A DNA stretch of 64,000 nt from contig NZ_KB891988.1 of assembly GCF_000373625.1 (NCBI RefSeq), forward strand, positions 310,001 to 374,000. Direction: 5' to 3'. Below the pieces are notes generated by a model. The model saw nothing but the letters and a program-made list of their open reading frames with translations, ran no database searches and had not been told where the DNA came from. Below, piece after piece: positions 38,887-48,792 of the stretch (position 1 is the first letter of the stretch; every line of letters begins with the position of its first letter). A program made the translations under genes and the position numbers. Source of the DNA: Streptomyces sp. LaPpAH-108 (lineage in GTDB: Bacteria; Actinomycetota; Actinomycetes; Streptomycetales; Streptomycetaceae).

Positions 38887-40041
38887 GTGACCCCGTCCCC
38901 CGCGATGGCCGGAGAGGAAGCCGGAGGAGAGCCGGAACACCTCACCCAGGCAGCGCGCCGCCAGGCCCAGGTCGACCCGCTGGCCGGTCTGCGCGCGCCC
39001 GGCGATCCGCCCTTCGACGTCTATCTCACCGGCACGGTCTTCCTGGACATCGTCTTCACCGGCCTGGACTCGGCGCCGGTGCGGGGTACGGAGTCGTGGG
39101 CGCGGGGGATGGGGTCCAGCCCCGGCGGGGTCGCCAACATGGCCGCCGCGCTGGCCCGGCTCGGGCTGCGTACGTCACTCGCGGCGGCCTTCGGGGACGA
39201 CCACTACGGGGAGTACTGCTGGGACGCGCTCGCCCGGGGCGAGGGCATCGACCTCTCGCCGTCGCGCACGGTGCCGGGGTGGCACTCGCCGGTGACGGTC
39301 TCCATGGCGTACGAGGGCGAGCGGACGATGATCTCCCACGGCCACGAGCCGCCGCCGGAGGAACCCGCTCCCGACTGCCCGCCGCTCGCCCGCGCGGCCG
39401 TCGCCTCCCTCACCCCCGGCGTCCGCGCCCCCTGGATCGCCCAGGCCGCCCGGCGCGGCACCCGTATCTTCGCGGACGTGGGCTGGGACGACACCGGCGC
39501 GTGGGACCTGGCAGGGCTGGCCGACCTGGAGCACTGCGAGGCGTTCCTGCCCAACGCGGAGGAGGCGATGCGCTACACCGGCGCGACCTGCCCCCGCGCC
39601 GCCGCCCACGCCCTCACCGAGCACGTCCCCCTCGCGGTGGTCACCCTCGGCGCGGAGGGCGCCTACGCGGTGGACCGCCGCACCGGCGAAACCGCCGAGG
39701 TCCCCGCGATCGAGGTGGAGGCCCTGGACCCCACCGGCGCGGGCGACGTCTTCGTGGCGGGCTTCGTGACGGCCACCCTGGCCGACTGGCCCCTCGCCGA
39801 CCGCCTGGCCCTGGCCGGCCTCACGGCCGCCCTCTCCGTCCAGGAATTCGGCGGCTCCCTGTCGGCCCCCGGCTGGTCGGAGATCGGCGCCTGGTGGCGC
39901 CGAGTCCAGTCCCTCCCCTCCCAGAACCCCACCGCCCTCCACCGCTACGCCTTCCTCGACCACCTGGTCCCACCCCGCCTGGACCGCCCCTGGCCCCTCC
40001 GCCGAGCAGTCCCGACAATCGGCTTCGGCCGCTCGGCGTAG
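38887..40041 (+). CDS. PfkB-family carbohydrate kinase
   Basis: The 384-residue ribokinase-fold kinase has an N-terminal 40-residue extension, the GG-containing SSPGGVANMAAALARLG motif (about 80-95) and the C-terminal anion-hole signature DPTGAGDVFVAGF (about 280). The substrate cannot be read from the sequence; sugar or nucleoside acids are possible given the glucarate genes upstream, but they are 120 bp away and this is guesswork. GTG 38887 follows AGGGAG. Confidence 0.88.
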   Translation: MTPSPAMAGEEAGGEPEHLTQAARRQAQVDPLAGLRAPGDPPFDVYLTGTVFLDIVFTGLDSAPVRGTESWARGMGSSPGGVANMAAALARLGLRTSLAAAFGDDHYGEYCWDALARGEGIDLSPSRTVPGWHSPVTVSMAYEGERTMISHGHEPPPEEPAPDCPPLARAAVASLTPGVRAPWIAQAARRGTRIFADVGWDDTGAWDLAGLADLEHCEAFLPNAEEAMRYTGATCPRAAAHALTEHVPLAVVTLGAEGAYAVDRRTGETAEVPAIEVEALDPTGAGDVFVAGFVTATLADWPLADRLALAGLTAALSVQEFGGSLSAPGWSEIGAWWRRVQSLPSQNPTALHRYAFLDHLVPPRLDRPWPLRRAVPTIGFGRSA

Positions 40042-40055
40042 GCCGTAGGAGAGGC

Positions 40056-40855
40056 GGCGCTGCGCCGACCGCCCCGCAAGCCTTCGAGGCGCGGCCGAAG
40101 CGGGACGCAGGTGGCTGGGCGGGGCTGCGGCGACCGCCCCACGAACCTTCGAGGCGCAGCGGAAGCGGGACACAGGTGGCTGGGCGGGGCTGCGGCGACC
40201 GTCCCGCGAGCCTTCGAGGCGCCACGGCCCGCACAGCGGAAACGGGACCACAGGCGGCCTGCGCCGCGCAGCCACCCCCGCAGTCCATCGGTCACCCGAC
40301 CTGCGGGGCACCCGAGCCCGCGCAGCGGGAACGCTCCCCGGCCGGAGCCCTACCCGCACCCCCGGGACCGTGCGGCCGACGCAATTCCCCCGCACGGACA
40401 CCACCGGGCGGGCGTCGGCCGCAGCGCCGCCCCGCGCAGCGGCCCTCCGCCAGGACCCACCTGGCATCTCATCGCCGCAAGTCATCCCCCGGCCCCGCCG
40501 CAGCGGAAGCGGGCCCCTGTGGCTGGATCCGTACCGACAGGCTCCGCCATGCGGCACGCGCCCCCACGCCCCGCGCAGCGGACCCCCCGCGAGGACGATC
40601 CCCGCATCCCATCGACCACCCAGCCCCCTCCGCGCCCCGCGTAGCCGCCCCCGCCCCGCGCAGCGGACCCGCCTCCGCGAGGGCAGTCACCGTCCCAGCC
40701 CCGCGCAGCGGACCCGCGCCCGCGCAACGTAGCCCCGCCAGGACAAACCCCGTATCCCGTCGATTACCCCCAGCCGCTCCCGCCCCGCGCAGCGGACCGC
40801 TTCCCCGCGAGGGGAAACCCCGTCCCAGCCCCGCGCAGCGGACCCGGACCCGTCC
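40056..40855. repeat. Degenerate GC-rich tandem repeat region (65-bp and ~130-bp periods)
   Basis: This 926-bp gene-free gap holds two linked repeat types. First, 65-bp units starting at ccttcgaggc repeat at 40081, 40146 and 40211 (partial), with a partial unit before 40081. Second, the 14-mer CCCCGCGCAGCGGA occurs at 40569, 40654, 40699, 40783 and 40829, with imperfect copies near 40316, 40430 and 40493. Its spacing alternates 85, 45, 84, 46, which is a ~130-bp unit, twice 65. I see no start-supported ORF here. Confidence 0.85.
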
Positions 40856-40967
40856 GGAGGAAAAGCGCTGCCGTCTTGTCGGGGCCCCGTCGTACTCTGG
40901 GTGGTGCGAGGCCGCTCTTCGGGTGCGGCCGTGATGAGGAGGAATCGCAGGCCCTGAGCGCCGGCCC

Positions 40968-42038
<1,071 letters not shown>

Positions 42039-42050
42039 ACCAGCACGACC

Positions 42051-42548
42051 ATGTCGATCGACGTCAACAACGAGTCCGGCACCGAGGTGGACGAGCAGGC
42101 GATCCTCGACATCGCCCGCTACGCACTCGCACGGATGCGCATCCACCCCCTCTCCGAACTGTCGGTGATCGTCGTGGACGCCGACGCCATGGAGCAGCTG
42201 CACATCCAGTGGATGGACCTGCCGGGGCCGACGGATGTCATGTCCTTCCCGATGGACGAGCTGCGTCCGCCGGGCAAGGAGGACGAGGAGCCCCCGCAGG
42301 GCCTCCTCGGCGACATCGTGCTCTGCCCCGAGGTCGCCACCAAGCAGGGCGCCGACGCGCCCACCCAGCACTCCATGGACGAGGAGCTGCAGCTGCTCAC
42401 CGTCCACGGCGTGCTGCACCTCCTCGGCTACGACCACGAGGAGCCCGACGAGAAGGCCGAGATGTTCGGGCTCCAGGCCGCCATCGTCGACGGCTGGCGG
42501 GCCGAGCGCGGGATGACCGGGCCGTCCCCGGCCCCGACCGTCTCGTAG
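42051..42548 (+). CDS. ybeY: Endoribonuclease YbeY
   Basis: The 165-residue metalloprotein has the zinc signature [17 protein letters not shown] (three histidines) and [11 protein letters not shown]. YbeY works in rRNA maturation and ribosome quality control. It starts 12 bases after the phoH-like gene stop and runs on into the CBS protein gene, forming the conserved phoH-ybeY-CBS operon. Confidence 0.95.
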   Translation: MSIDVNNESGTEVDEQAILDIARYALARMRIHPLSELSVIVVDADAMEQLHIQWMDLPGPTDVMSFPMDELRPPGKEDEEPPQGLLGDIVLCPEVATKQGADAPTQHSMDEELQLLTVHGVLHLLGYDHEEPDEKAEMFGLQAAIVDGWRAERGMTGPSPAPTVS

Positions 42549-42558
42549 GCGGGGACGC

Positions 42559-43857
42559 ATGAGTCCGCAGATCGTGATCGGCGCGATCGCGCTGATCGTC
42601 GTGGCCTGGCTCGCCGCCTGCGCGGAGGCGGGCCTCGCCCGGGTCTCCAGCTTCCGCGCCGAGGAGGCCGTCAAGTCGGGCCGGAAGGGCAGCGCCAAGC
42701 TCGCCCAGGTCGCCGCCGACCCCACCCGCTATCTGAACGTCGCCCTGCTGGTCCGCGTCGCCTGTGAGATGGCCGCCGCGTCGCTCGTGACGTACGCCTG
42801 CCTGCGGGAGTTCCCGGACACCTGGGAAGCCCTGCTGATCGCCATCGCCGTGATGGTGCTCGTGTCGTACGTCGCCGTCGGCGTCTCCCCGCGCACCATC
42901 GGCCGCCAGCACCCGCTGAACACGGCCACGGTCGCGGCGTACGTCCTGCTGCCGCTCGCCCGGATCATGGGCCCGATCCCCTCGCTGCTGATCCTCATCG
43001 GCAACGCGCTCACCCCCGGCAAGGGCTTCCGGCGCGGCCCGTTCGCCTCCGAGGCGGAGCTGCGCGCGATGGTCGACCTCGCCGAGCAGCAGTCGCTGAT
43101 CGAGGACGACGAGCGCCGCATGGTGCACTCCGTCTTCGAGCTGGGCGACACCCTGGTGCGCGAGGTGATGGTCCCGCGCACCGACCTGATCGTCATCGAG
43201 CGGTACAAGACCATCCGCCAGGCCCTCACCCTCGCCCTGCGCTCCGGGTTCTCCCGCATCCCGGTCACCGGCGAGAGCGAGGACGACATCGTCGGGATCG
43301 TGTATCTCAAGGACCTGGTCCGCAAGACGCACATCAACCGCGACGCCGAGAACGACCTGGTCTCCACCGCGATGCGCCCCGCCGTCTTCGTGCCCGACAC
43401 CAAGAACGCGGGCGACCTGCTGCGCGAGATGCAGAAGGACCGCAACCACGTCGCCGTCGTCATCGACGAGTACGGCGGCACGGCCGGGATCGTCACCATC
43501 GAGGACATCCTGGAGGAGATCGTCGGCGAGATCACCGACGAGTACGACCGCGAACTGCCGCCCGTGGAGGAGCTGGGCGACGGCCGCTACCGGGTCACCG
43601 CCCGCCTGGACATCACCGACCTCGGCGAGCTGTACGGCCTGGAGGAGTACGACGACGAGGACGTGGAGACCGTCGGCGGCCTGCTCGCCAAGGCGCTCGG
43701 CCGCGTCCCCATCGCGGGCGCCTCGGCCGAGGTCGAACTCCCCGACGAGCGGCGCCTGAAGCTCACCGCGGAGGCGGCGGCCGGACGCCGGAACAAGATC
43801 GTGACGGTACTGGTCGAGCCCGCCGGAAACCGGGCCCGGGAGGAGAAACCCGAGTGA
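42559..43857 (+). CDS. CNNM/CorC-type CBS-domain membrane protein (HlyC/CorC family)
   Basis: The 432-residue protein has an N-terminal CNNM (DUF21) membrane domain with about three to four helices (to about 150), a tandem CBS pair (about 200-330, VPRTDLIVIE and FSRIPVTGESEDDIVGIVYLKDL) and a C-terminal CorC_HlyC domain. Related proteins transport or sense Mg2+. It is the third gene in the phoH-ybeY operon, 10 bases after ybeY, and overlaps the MmcQ-like gene by 4 bp. Confidence 0.92.
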   Translation: MSPQIVIGAIALIVVAWLAACAEAGLARVSSFRAEEAVKSGRKGSAKLAQVAADPTRYLNVALLVRVACEMAAASLVTYACLREFPDTWEALLIAIAVMVLVSYVAVGVSPRTIGRQHPLNTATVAAYVLLPLARIMGPIPSLLILIGNALTPGKGFRRGPFASEAELRAMVDLAEQQSLIEDDERRMVHSVFELGDTLVREVMVPRTDLIVIERYKTIRQALTLALRSGFSRIPVTGESEDDIVGIVYLKDLVRKTHINRDAENDLVSTAMRPAVFVPDTKNAGDLLREMQKDRNHVAVVIDEYGGTAGIVTIEDILEEIVGEITDEYDRELPPVEELGDGRYRVTARLDITDLGELYGLEEYDDEDVETVGGLLAKALGRVPIAGASAEVELPDERRLKLTAEAAAGRRNKIVTVLVEPAGNRAREEKPE

Positions 43858-44213
43858 CACCCCAGGAGTTGCGCGCTCTGTGCCTGTCCTTCAACGCGGT
43901 CGTGGAGGACTTCCCGTTCAACCCGGAGACCTCGGTCTTCAAGGTCCTGGGCAAGATGTTCGCCCTCACGAACCTGGGTGCGCGACCCCTGACGGTCAAC
44001 CTCAAGTGCGACCCGGAGGACGCGATCCGGCTCCGCACCGAGCACGAGAACCTGATCGTCCCCGGCTGGCACATGAACAAACGCCACTGGAACACCGTCA
44101 CGGCGGACGGCGCCCTCCCGGACACCCTGCTCCGCGAACTGGTCGAGGATTCCTACGACTTGGTCGTGGCGGGCCTGCCACGGGCGGAACGGCTGCGGCT
44201 CGACCGCCCCTGA
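43854..44213 (+). CDS. MmcQ/YjbR-family protein
   Basis: The 119-residue protein has the MmcQ/YjbR pattern: VVEDFPFNPETSVFKVLGKMFAL, NLKCDPEDAIRLR, PGWHMNKRHWNTV. The fold resembles DNA-binding CyaY-like proteins, but no biochemical role is established. Its GTG overlaps the CBS gene stop by 4 bp, making it the last gene of that operon. Confidence 0.9.
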   Translation: MTPQELRALCLSFNAVVEDFPFNPETSVFKVLGKMFALTNLGARPLTVNLKCDPEDAIRLRTEHENLIVPGWHMNKRHWNTVTADGALPDTLLRELVEDSYDLVVAGLPRAERLRLDRP

Positions 44214-44257
44214 GAAAACCCTGAGGGCGCCGGTGACCCCGTGTCAGAATGCGCCGC

Positions 44258-45277
44258 ATGACTGTGCGATACCCGCGCCCGCTGCGCCCCGGTGACCGCA
44301 TCGGCGTCACATCGCCCTCCAGCGGCGTTCCCGACGCCCTGCTCGGCCGCCTGGACGTGGCGGTGGGCGACCTCAAGGCACGCGGGTACGAGGTGACCGT
44401 CGGCCGGTGCATGGACGGCTCGGGCCATCTCAGCGCCCCGGCCGCCGAGCGCGCCGCGGAACTCACCGCGATGCTCACCGACCCCGAGATCCGGGCCGTG
44501 GTGCCCCCGTGGGGCGGCGAGACCGGCATCAACCTGCTCCCGCTGCTCGACTTCGCGGAGCTGGGCCGCGCCGAGCCGACCTGGGTCGTCGGCTTCTCCG
44601 ACCTCTCCACCCTGCTCGCCCCGCTGACCCTGCGCTCCGGCATCGCCACCCTGCACGGCAACAACCTCATGGACACCCCCTACCGGACGCCCGAGGGCCT
44701 GCTGTCCTGGCTGGACATCGCCGAGGCCCCGCAGGGCGAACCGCTCACACAGACCCCGCCCGGCCGGTACCGCTCCGGCGGCTGGGACGACTACGCCGGG
44801 CACCCCGAGGTCCGCGAGCTGCGGCTGGACGCCGAGGGCGGCTGGACGCGGCTGGACGGCACCGGGGACGTGGACGTGACCGGGCGGCTGATCGGCGGCT
44901 GCGTCGAGACGCTGGCCGACCTCGCCGGGACGCCGTACCTCGATACCACCGCCCTCGCGCCCGGCGAGCCGCTGCTCGTCTACGTCGAGGCCGCCGAGGG
45001 CAACGCCTTCGCCGTCTGCCGCGCCCTGCACGGCATGCGGCTCGCCGGGTTCTTCGACCGGGCCGCCGCGGTCCTGGTCGGCCGCACCGGCGCCCCCGGC
45101 AACCGCACCCTCACCCAGCACGAGGCGGTGCTCGACGCGCTCGGCCCGCTGGGGGTGCCGCTCGTCGCCGACGTCGAGTGCGGGCATGTCCCGCCGTATC
45201 TGCCGCTGGTGAACGGCGCGCGCGGTCGCGTGGTGCACACGGCCGCGCGCAGCGCGATCATCCAGACCCTGGACTGA
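44258..45277 (+). CDS. Peptidase family S66 (LD-carboxypeptidase/MccF-like)
   Basis: The 339-residue serine peptidase has the S66 triad candidates: the nucleophile Ser in VGFSDLSTLL (about residue 111), Glu in YVEAAEGNAF (about 242) and His in VECGHVPPYLPL (about 309). The family trims the D-Ala from the LD bond of muropeptides or, as MccF, cleaves toxic acyl-adenylate peptides. I chose ATG 44258 (MTVRYPRPLRPGD); ATG 44249 is possible. It is convergent with the MFS exporter gene 4 bp beyond its stop. Confidence 0.88.
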   Translation: MTVRYPRPLRPGDRIGVTSPSSGVPDALLGRLDVAVGDLKARGYEVTVGRCMDGSGHLSAPAAERAAELTAMLTDPEIRAVVPPWGGETGINLLPLLDFAELGRAEPTWVVGFSDLSTLLAPLTLRSGIATLHGNNLMDTPYRTPEGLLSWLDIAEAPQGEPLTQTPPGRYRSGGWDDYAGHPEVRELRLDAEGGWTRLDGTGDVDVTGRLIGGCVETLADLAGTPYLDTTALAPGEPLLVYVEAAEGNAFAVCRALHGMRLAGFFDRAAAVLVGRTGAPGNRTLTQHEAVLDALGPLGVPLVADVECGHVPPYLPLVNGARGRVVHTAARSAIIQTLD

Positions 45278-45281
45278 CGGT

Positions 45282-46712
45282 TCAGGCGCCGGTTCGCGCG
45301 GGGCGCAGGCCCACGGCGACCAGGGCTGCCGCGCCGAGCACGATCGCCGCGTCCAGGGCGAGGACCGTGTGGACGCCGGTGAGCAGGTCGGGCGCGGCGG
45401 TGGCGAGGGCGCCGAGCAGCGGGATGCCGATCGTGACGCCGACCTGCTGGGTGGAGGTCACCAGGCCGGTGGCCAGGCCCTGTTCGGTGTCGGGGACGCC
45501 CGAGGTGACGGTGAGGCCGTACGAGACGATCGCGCCCAGGTGGCATACGCTCGCCAGGGACACGGCGGCGGTGGCGAGCCAGGCCGACCAGGAGCCGGTG
45601 TCCAGCAGGAGCAGGGTGGCCACCAGCGCGCCCTGGCCGGTCAGCGAGACGACCAGGGTGCGAGGTGCGCCGAGACGGCCGATCACCTTGGGCGCGAGGG
45701 TGCCCGCGGCGACCGACAGGATGCCCTGGACGCCGAAGACGAGCCCGGTCTCGAACGCGGACAGGCCCAGGATCTCCTGGAGGTACAGGGTCAGGACGAA
45801 GATGACCGCGGACATCATCGAGAAGGTGATCAGACCGCCCAGGTTGCCCCACGCCACCGTGCGGCGGCGCAGCATCGGCAGGGAGACCAGGGGCGCGGGC
45901 GTACGGGACTCGATCACGGTGAACCCGGTCAGCAGGGCGAGCCCCGCGACCAGGCTCACGAGCACGTCGGCGTGGCCGAAGCCGCGGGCGGCGGCGCTGG
46001 AGAGGGCGTAGATCAGGGACAGCAGGCCGCCGGTGACGGTGACCGCGCCGGGCACGTCCAGGCGCCGGTGCGCGGCGGTGCGGGACTCCGGCAGCAGGGC
46101 CGGGGCCAGCGGGAGCACGAGCAGCGTGGCGATCGTGAGCAGGGCCATCGTGGAGCGCCAGCCGAGCGTGTCGGTGAGGACGCCGCCCGCGATCATGCCG
46201 GTGGTGAAGCCGAGGGACAGTACGGCGCCCGAGACGGCGAGCGCGCGGTCGCGGGCCGGGCCCTCCGCGAAGGTGGTCGTCAGCAGGGACATGCCGGTCG
46301 GCACGATGGCCGCCGCGCCGAGTCCCTGGAGCGCGCGGGCCGCGAGGAAGACCTCGGGGTTCCAGGCCAGCGTCGCCAGCAGCGAGGCCGCGCCGAACAG
46401 GCCGAGCCCGCCGAGGAACAGCTTGCGGCGGCCGTAGAGGTCGCCGACGCGGCCGAACAGCAGCAGGAAGCCGCCCGACGGCAGCGCGAAGGCGGTGACC
46501 GCCCACTGGAGTGCCGTACGGCTCATGCCGAGGTCGTCGCCGAGCCGGGGCAGGGCCACGTTCAGGACGGAGAAGTCCAGGGCGACCATGAACTGGGCGG
46601 CGCACAGGACGAAGAGGACGAGCTTGTCGCGGGGGGAGAGGCGTACGGGGCGTGCGGGGGCCGGGAGTTGGCCTGCGGGATGGTTCGGTTCGGTGGTCGT
46701 GTCGATCGCCAT
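45282..46712 (-). CDS. MFS drug:H+ antiporter (14-helix, EmrB/QacA-like)
   Basis: The 476-residue transporter has the DHA2-type opening LVLFVLCAAQFMVALDFSVLNVALPRLGDDLG, motif A GRVGDLYGRRK, motif C-like LGFTTGMIAGGVL, and enough hydrophobic stretches for 13-14 helices. I placed the start at ATG 46712 (MAIDTTTEP); upstream codons in frame read through the neighbour's promoter. It is divergent from the split XRE regulator at 46807, which was probably its local regulator before the element inserted. Confidence 0.9.
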   Translation of the reverse strand: MAIDTTTEPNHPAGQLPAPARPVRLSPRDKLVLFVLCAAQFMVALDFSVLNVALPRLGDDLGMSRTALQWAVTAFALPSGGFLLLFGRVGDLYGRRKLFLGGLGLFGAASLLATLAWNPEVFLAARALQGLGAAAIVPTGMSLLTTTFAEGPARDRALAVSGAVLSLGFTTGMIAGGVLTDTLGWRSTMALLTIATLLVLPLAPALLPESRTAAHRRLDVPGAVTVTGGLLSLIYALSSAAARGFGHADVLVSLVAGLALLTGFTVIESRTPAPLVSLPMLRRRTVAWGNLGGLITFSMMSAVIFVLTLYLQEILGLSAFETGLVFGVQGILSVAAGTLAPKVIGRLGAPRTLVVSLTGQGALVATLLLLDTGSWSAWLATAAVSLASVCHLGAIVSYGLTVTSGVPDTEQGLATGLVTSTQQVGVTIGIPLLGALATAAPDLLTGVHTVLALDAAIVLGAAALVAVGLRPARTGA

Positions 46713-46806
46713 GGCACGAGCTTGCGGGCGCGGGAAGAAACGCGGGGAGTCGGAACTTATGGTGGTGGTGGCACCACCAGACACGGCGACGGCGGGGGAG
46801 CGGCAC

Positions 46807-46997
46807 GTGGCGCCTGCGGGCACGGCGAGAAGTGAACGGCGCACCGAGCTGCGGGAGTTCCTGATGAGCAGGCGCGCCCGGGTGAGCCCCCAGGAGGCGG
46901 GGCTCCCGGCGGCCGGGGTGCGGCGCCGTACGCCCGGGCTGCGGCGCGAGGAGGTGGCCGTGCTCGCGGGTGTGGGCGTGTCCTGGTACCAGTGGCT
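46807..46997 (+). pseudogene. 5' half of MmyB-type XRE regulator gene, interrupted by the integrative element
   Basis: GTG 46807 (GGGGAG 6 bases upstream) opens a regulator N-terminus: RTELREFLMSRRARVSPQEA and PGLRREEVAVLAGVGVSWYQWL, the helix-turn-helix of the MmyB family. After CT 46996-46997 the frame enters element DNA and stops at 47043, leaving 78 residues. The missing part (GRDISVSPQVLDAVARVL and the ligand-binding domain) is at 55710-56391. Joining 46807-46997 to 55710-56391 gives exactly 291 codons in frame. The residual fragment could still bind DNA. Confidence 0.88.
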
Positions 46998-47021
46998 CGA
47001 AAGGTACACCCCTTGGGATAC
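46973..47021. other. attL junction of the integrative element
   Basis: Host sequence (gtcctggtaccagtgg) meets element sequence (cgaaaggtacacccc) at the CT dinucleotide 46996-46997. The position was found from where the regulator reading frame leaves its family pattern, and from pairing with the right junction. The right arm here and the left arm at attR are inverted copies of each other. Confidence 0.8.
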
Positions 47022-47048
47022 GTGCCGGGTGGCGTTCGCCTGAGCGGC

Positions 47049-47091
47049 AAAGAGCCCCGCCGCACACCACGGGGGTGATGCACGACGGGGC
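47049..47091 (-). terminator. Minus-strand terminator at the attL end of the element
   Basis: On the minus strand GCCCCGTCGTGCA... (from 47091) pairs with ...TGCGGCGGGGC (to 47054) in a long stem, followed by TCTTT. It lies about 190 bases after the DUF7848 gene and would stop transcripts before they leave the element into the regulator's 5' half. The remaining gap to 47281 holds no supported gene, only a small GGAGTA/TACTCC hairpin near 47180-47196. Confidence 0.7.
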
Positions 47092-47281
47092 CGTTGGCTA
47101 CGCCCTCACCGCACGGGTTTCTGGGTGCGGCACCCCAGCTAAGGGGCGGACCGGGGCGAGTGCCTGAGCACGTCAGCTCAGACGGAGTACGTCCTACTCC
47201 TGCACAGGGCTTGTCCGGTCGGGAACGTCGCCGTCCGATCCGCTGGACTCTCTTGCTCGCCGTCGTCCAACGGACCGGGGT

Positions 47282-47509
47282 CTACTCGTGACGAGTCACG
47301 CGGGCATGGTCGGTGTACTCGCGCCGGAACAAGTCGTGCCCAGTCCTGCCCGTGTGCCGAAGGGCCCAGTCCTGGGCATCGTCCGGGACGCCCTGGGGCC
47401 CGGAGTCCTCACCGCATTCCGCTGTCATGCAGAAGAGTTGAGCGGTGATCCCGCCGTCCGGCACGTGCGTGATGGTGTGGTCCACGAAGCGCATGACGGT
47501 GCGGGTCAT
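47282..47509 (-). CDS. DUF7848-like small protein
   Basis: The 75-residue product begins MTRTVMRFVDHTITHVPDGG and has CMTAECG plus a WALRHTGRTGHDLFRREYTDHARV tail. Short proteins of this pattern are frequent next to XRE regulators in Streptomyces; the function is unknown. Two Cys and two to three His could bind a metal. Its ATG overlaps the upstream gene stop (ATGA), so it is coupled to the 121-residue protein. Confidence 0.75.
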   Translation of the reverse strand: MTRTVMRFVDHTITHVPDGGITAQLFCMTAECGEDSGPQGVPDDAQDWALRHTGRTGHDLFRREYTDHARVTRHE

Positions 47510-47871
47510 CCGAACGCCTCAGCGGGCAGCTCCGGGCCTTCGTCGCCGCCGTCCTGGTCGTCCTCAGCACCGCCGACACCCAGACGGTCACCACGGCTCC
47601 CAGCGACCCGCAAGGCGTCACCCAAGCACTCCGCCAACTGCCTTGCCAGGTAACGCATTTCTGGTTCTGTGGCGCGGGGGTTGGACAGGAGTTCGTGAGC
47701 GTGGAGAAGTACCTTTCCCCCGATGCTGAGCTGTGCGGCCTCCATGTCATCCGCGAGACGGCTGAGCACGCCCCCGGCGTCGTCGCTCTGGAGCAAGCAT
47801 TCCTTGCCATCCTTCGTTTTCCACGGCAATACGCGAACCACGTTCCGTGTGCTGCTTTCCCGCTTGCTCAC
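47506..47871 (-). CDS. Hypothetical protein of the XRE-linked accessory module
   Basis: The 121-residue product starts at GTG 47871 (GGAGGGA upstream, about 6-base spacing): MSKRESSTRNVVRVLPWKTKDGKECLLQ (broken here as two stretches, residues 1-20 and 21-28). It continues with a helical middle (GGVLSRLADDMEAAQL) and an acidic Gly-rich end. I do not recognise a family with certainty. A promoter-like element shared with the 49496 gene lies 63 bases upstream. It is co-translated with the DUF7848-like protein. Confidence 0.75.
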   Translation of the reverse strand: MSKRESSTRNVVRVLPWKTKDGKECLLQSDDAGGVLSRLADDMEAAQLSIGGKVLLHAHELLSNPRATEPEMRYLARQLAECLGDALRVAGSRGDRLGVGGAEDDQDGGDEGPELPAEAFG

Positions 47872-47933
47872 GTCTTTCCCTCCGCCCTCTCCGTGTTGCA
47901 CTCAAGGTAGAGGGAGGCGCGAGGAGGGCCGCA

Positions 47934-47967
47934 CAATATTTCCGTGGTCGGGTAAAGATCATGAACG
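47934..47967 (-). promoter_or_regulatory. Shared promoter/operator copy 1
   Basis: The segment from CAATATT (47934) through GTCGGGTAAAGATC to TGAACGG (47967) matches the segment at 49581-49614 at 29 of 34 positions. It lies 63 bases upstream of the 121-residue gene and overlaps the end of the XRE gene. AATATT may serve as the -10 box on the minus strand, with the conserved GATC/GTTCA part as -35 or operator. Confidence 0.6.
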
Positions 47968-48792
47968 GAACGACTCGGCCCACTCCGTCAGTCGCTCTCG
48001 GAACCGTTCGCCAAACAATGCATACCCCTCATACACAGAGAACTCCTTGAGGTATGCGGACACGTCTCGATGATCGCGAAAAACCATCGCCCCTGTGGAA
48101 GTCTCGACCGTGGCAGTTCGCGCGTCATAGACGGTGAAGGTATTCAGCGGACACACGGGCATGTGGCCACTCAGCGGAATAACGCCGACTCGCACATTCG
48201 GTAGGAGGCTTACAGAGATCAGCCGATCGAGCTGCATAGCCATGGCCGCTCCATGTACGTACGGCCACCTAACCGCTTGCTCAGTCAAAATGAACGTGAA
48301 GCGCTTTGAGGCGTCATAGAGGACAGCCTGCCGCTCCAGCTTCTTCGCAATAGCTTTGCTGTGATCCCCGGGGACGCTGGCGAGACTGGCTCTCACATAC
48401 TCAGGGGTTGCCAATAGCCCCGTCACCATGGACAGGAGAAAGTACCGGAACTCCGTTGAGGACTTCTCAAACCCGGCTAGCTCGTTCTGCTTCTTCTCCA
48501 GGCCAGTACGGCGCTGAGACCAGACATCCTGCCATTCGGTGTTGGCAACCCGCGCAAGCGCCGTGACCTGCGCGACAAGTTCAGGCGGCGCGTCCAGGGC
48601 CCTCAGGATCAGCTCTACGTCCACAAGGCTGGGCGTAAGTTTCCCGCCCTCAATATTGCTCACCTTTGTCTGTGAGAGATTACAGCGCTGAGCGAGCCGG
48701 GTCTGAGTGATCCCGGCCCGCTTGCGGAGCCCCTTGAGTGTTTCGGCTAGGTCGGCCTTGGATTGACCCAGCTCCTCCGGGTTAAGCGTCAA
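47959..48792 (-). CDS. XRE-family regulator with DUF5753 (Scr1-type) C-terminal domain
   Basis: The 277-residue protein has an N-terminal helix-turn-helix (about 15-70: LRKRAGITQTRLAQRCNLSQ, then KVSNIEGGKLTPS) and a DUF5753 domain (about 95-275: YFLLSMVTGLLATPEYVRA, LERQAVLYD, FILTEQAVRWPYV, GVIPLSGHMPVCPLNTFTVYD). These regulators pair with small partner proteins in Streptomyces; here the partner gene is DUF6879 rather than DUF397. TTG 48792 starts inside the end of the DUF6879 gene. It is likely to repress or activate the two matching promoters at 47934 and 49581. Confidence 0.9.
   Translation of the reverse strand: MTLNPEELGQSKADLAETLKGLRKRAGITQTRLAQRCNLSQTKVSNIEGGKLTPSLVDVELILRALDAPPELVAQVTALARVANTEWQDVWSQRRTGLEKKQNELAGFEKSSTEFRYFLLSMVTGLLATPEYVRASLASVPGDHSKAIAKKLERQAVLYDASKRFTFILTEQAVRWPYVHGAAMAMQLDRLISVSLLPNVRVGVIPLSGHMPVCPLNTFTVYDARTATVETSTGAMVFRDHRDVSAYLKEFSVYEGYALFGERFRERLTEWAESFRS

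Noticed and set aside
40056..40855. Possible CRISPR array in the repeat field
   Set aside because: Repeat copies are degenerate, spacing alternates between about 45 and 85 bp, the intervening sequences are themselves related, and no cas genes are nearby.
47044..47281. tRNA or tRNA fragment at the attL end
   Set aside because: No cloverleaf or CCA-type end could be built. The insertion site is a protein gene, which fits a serine integrase.
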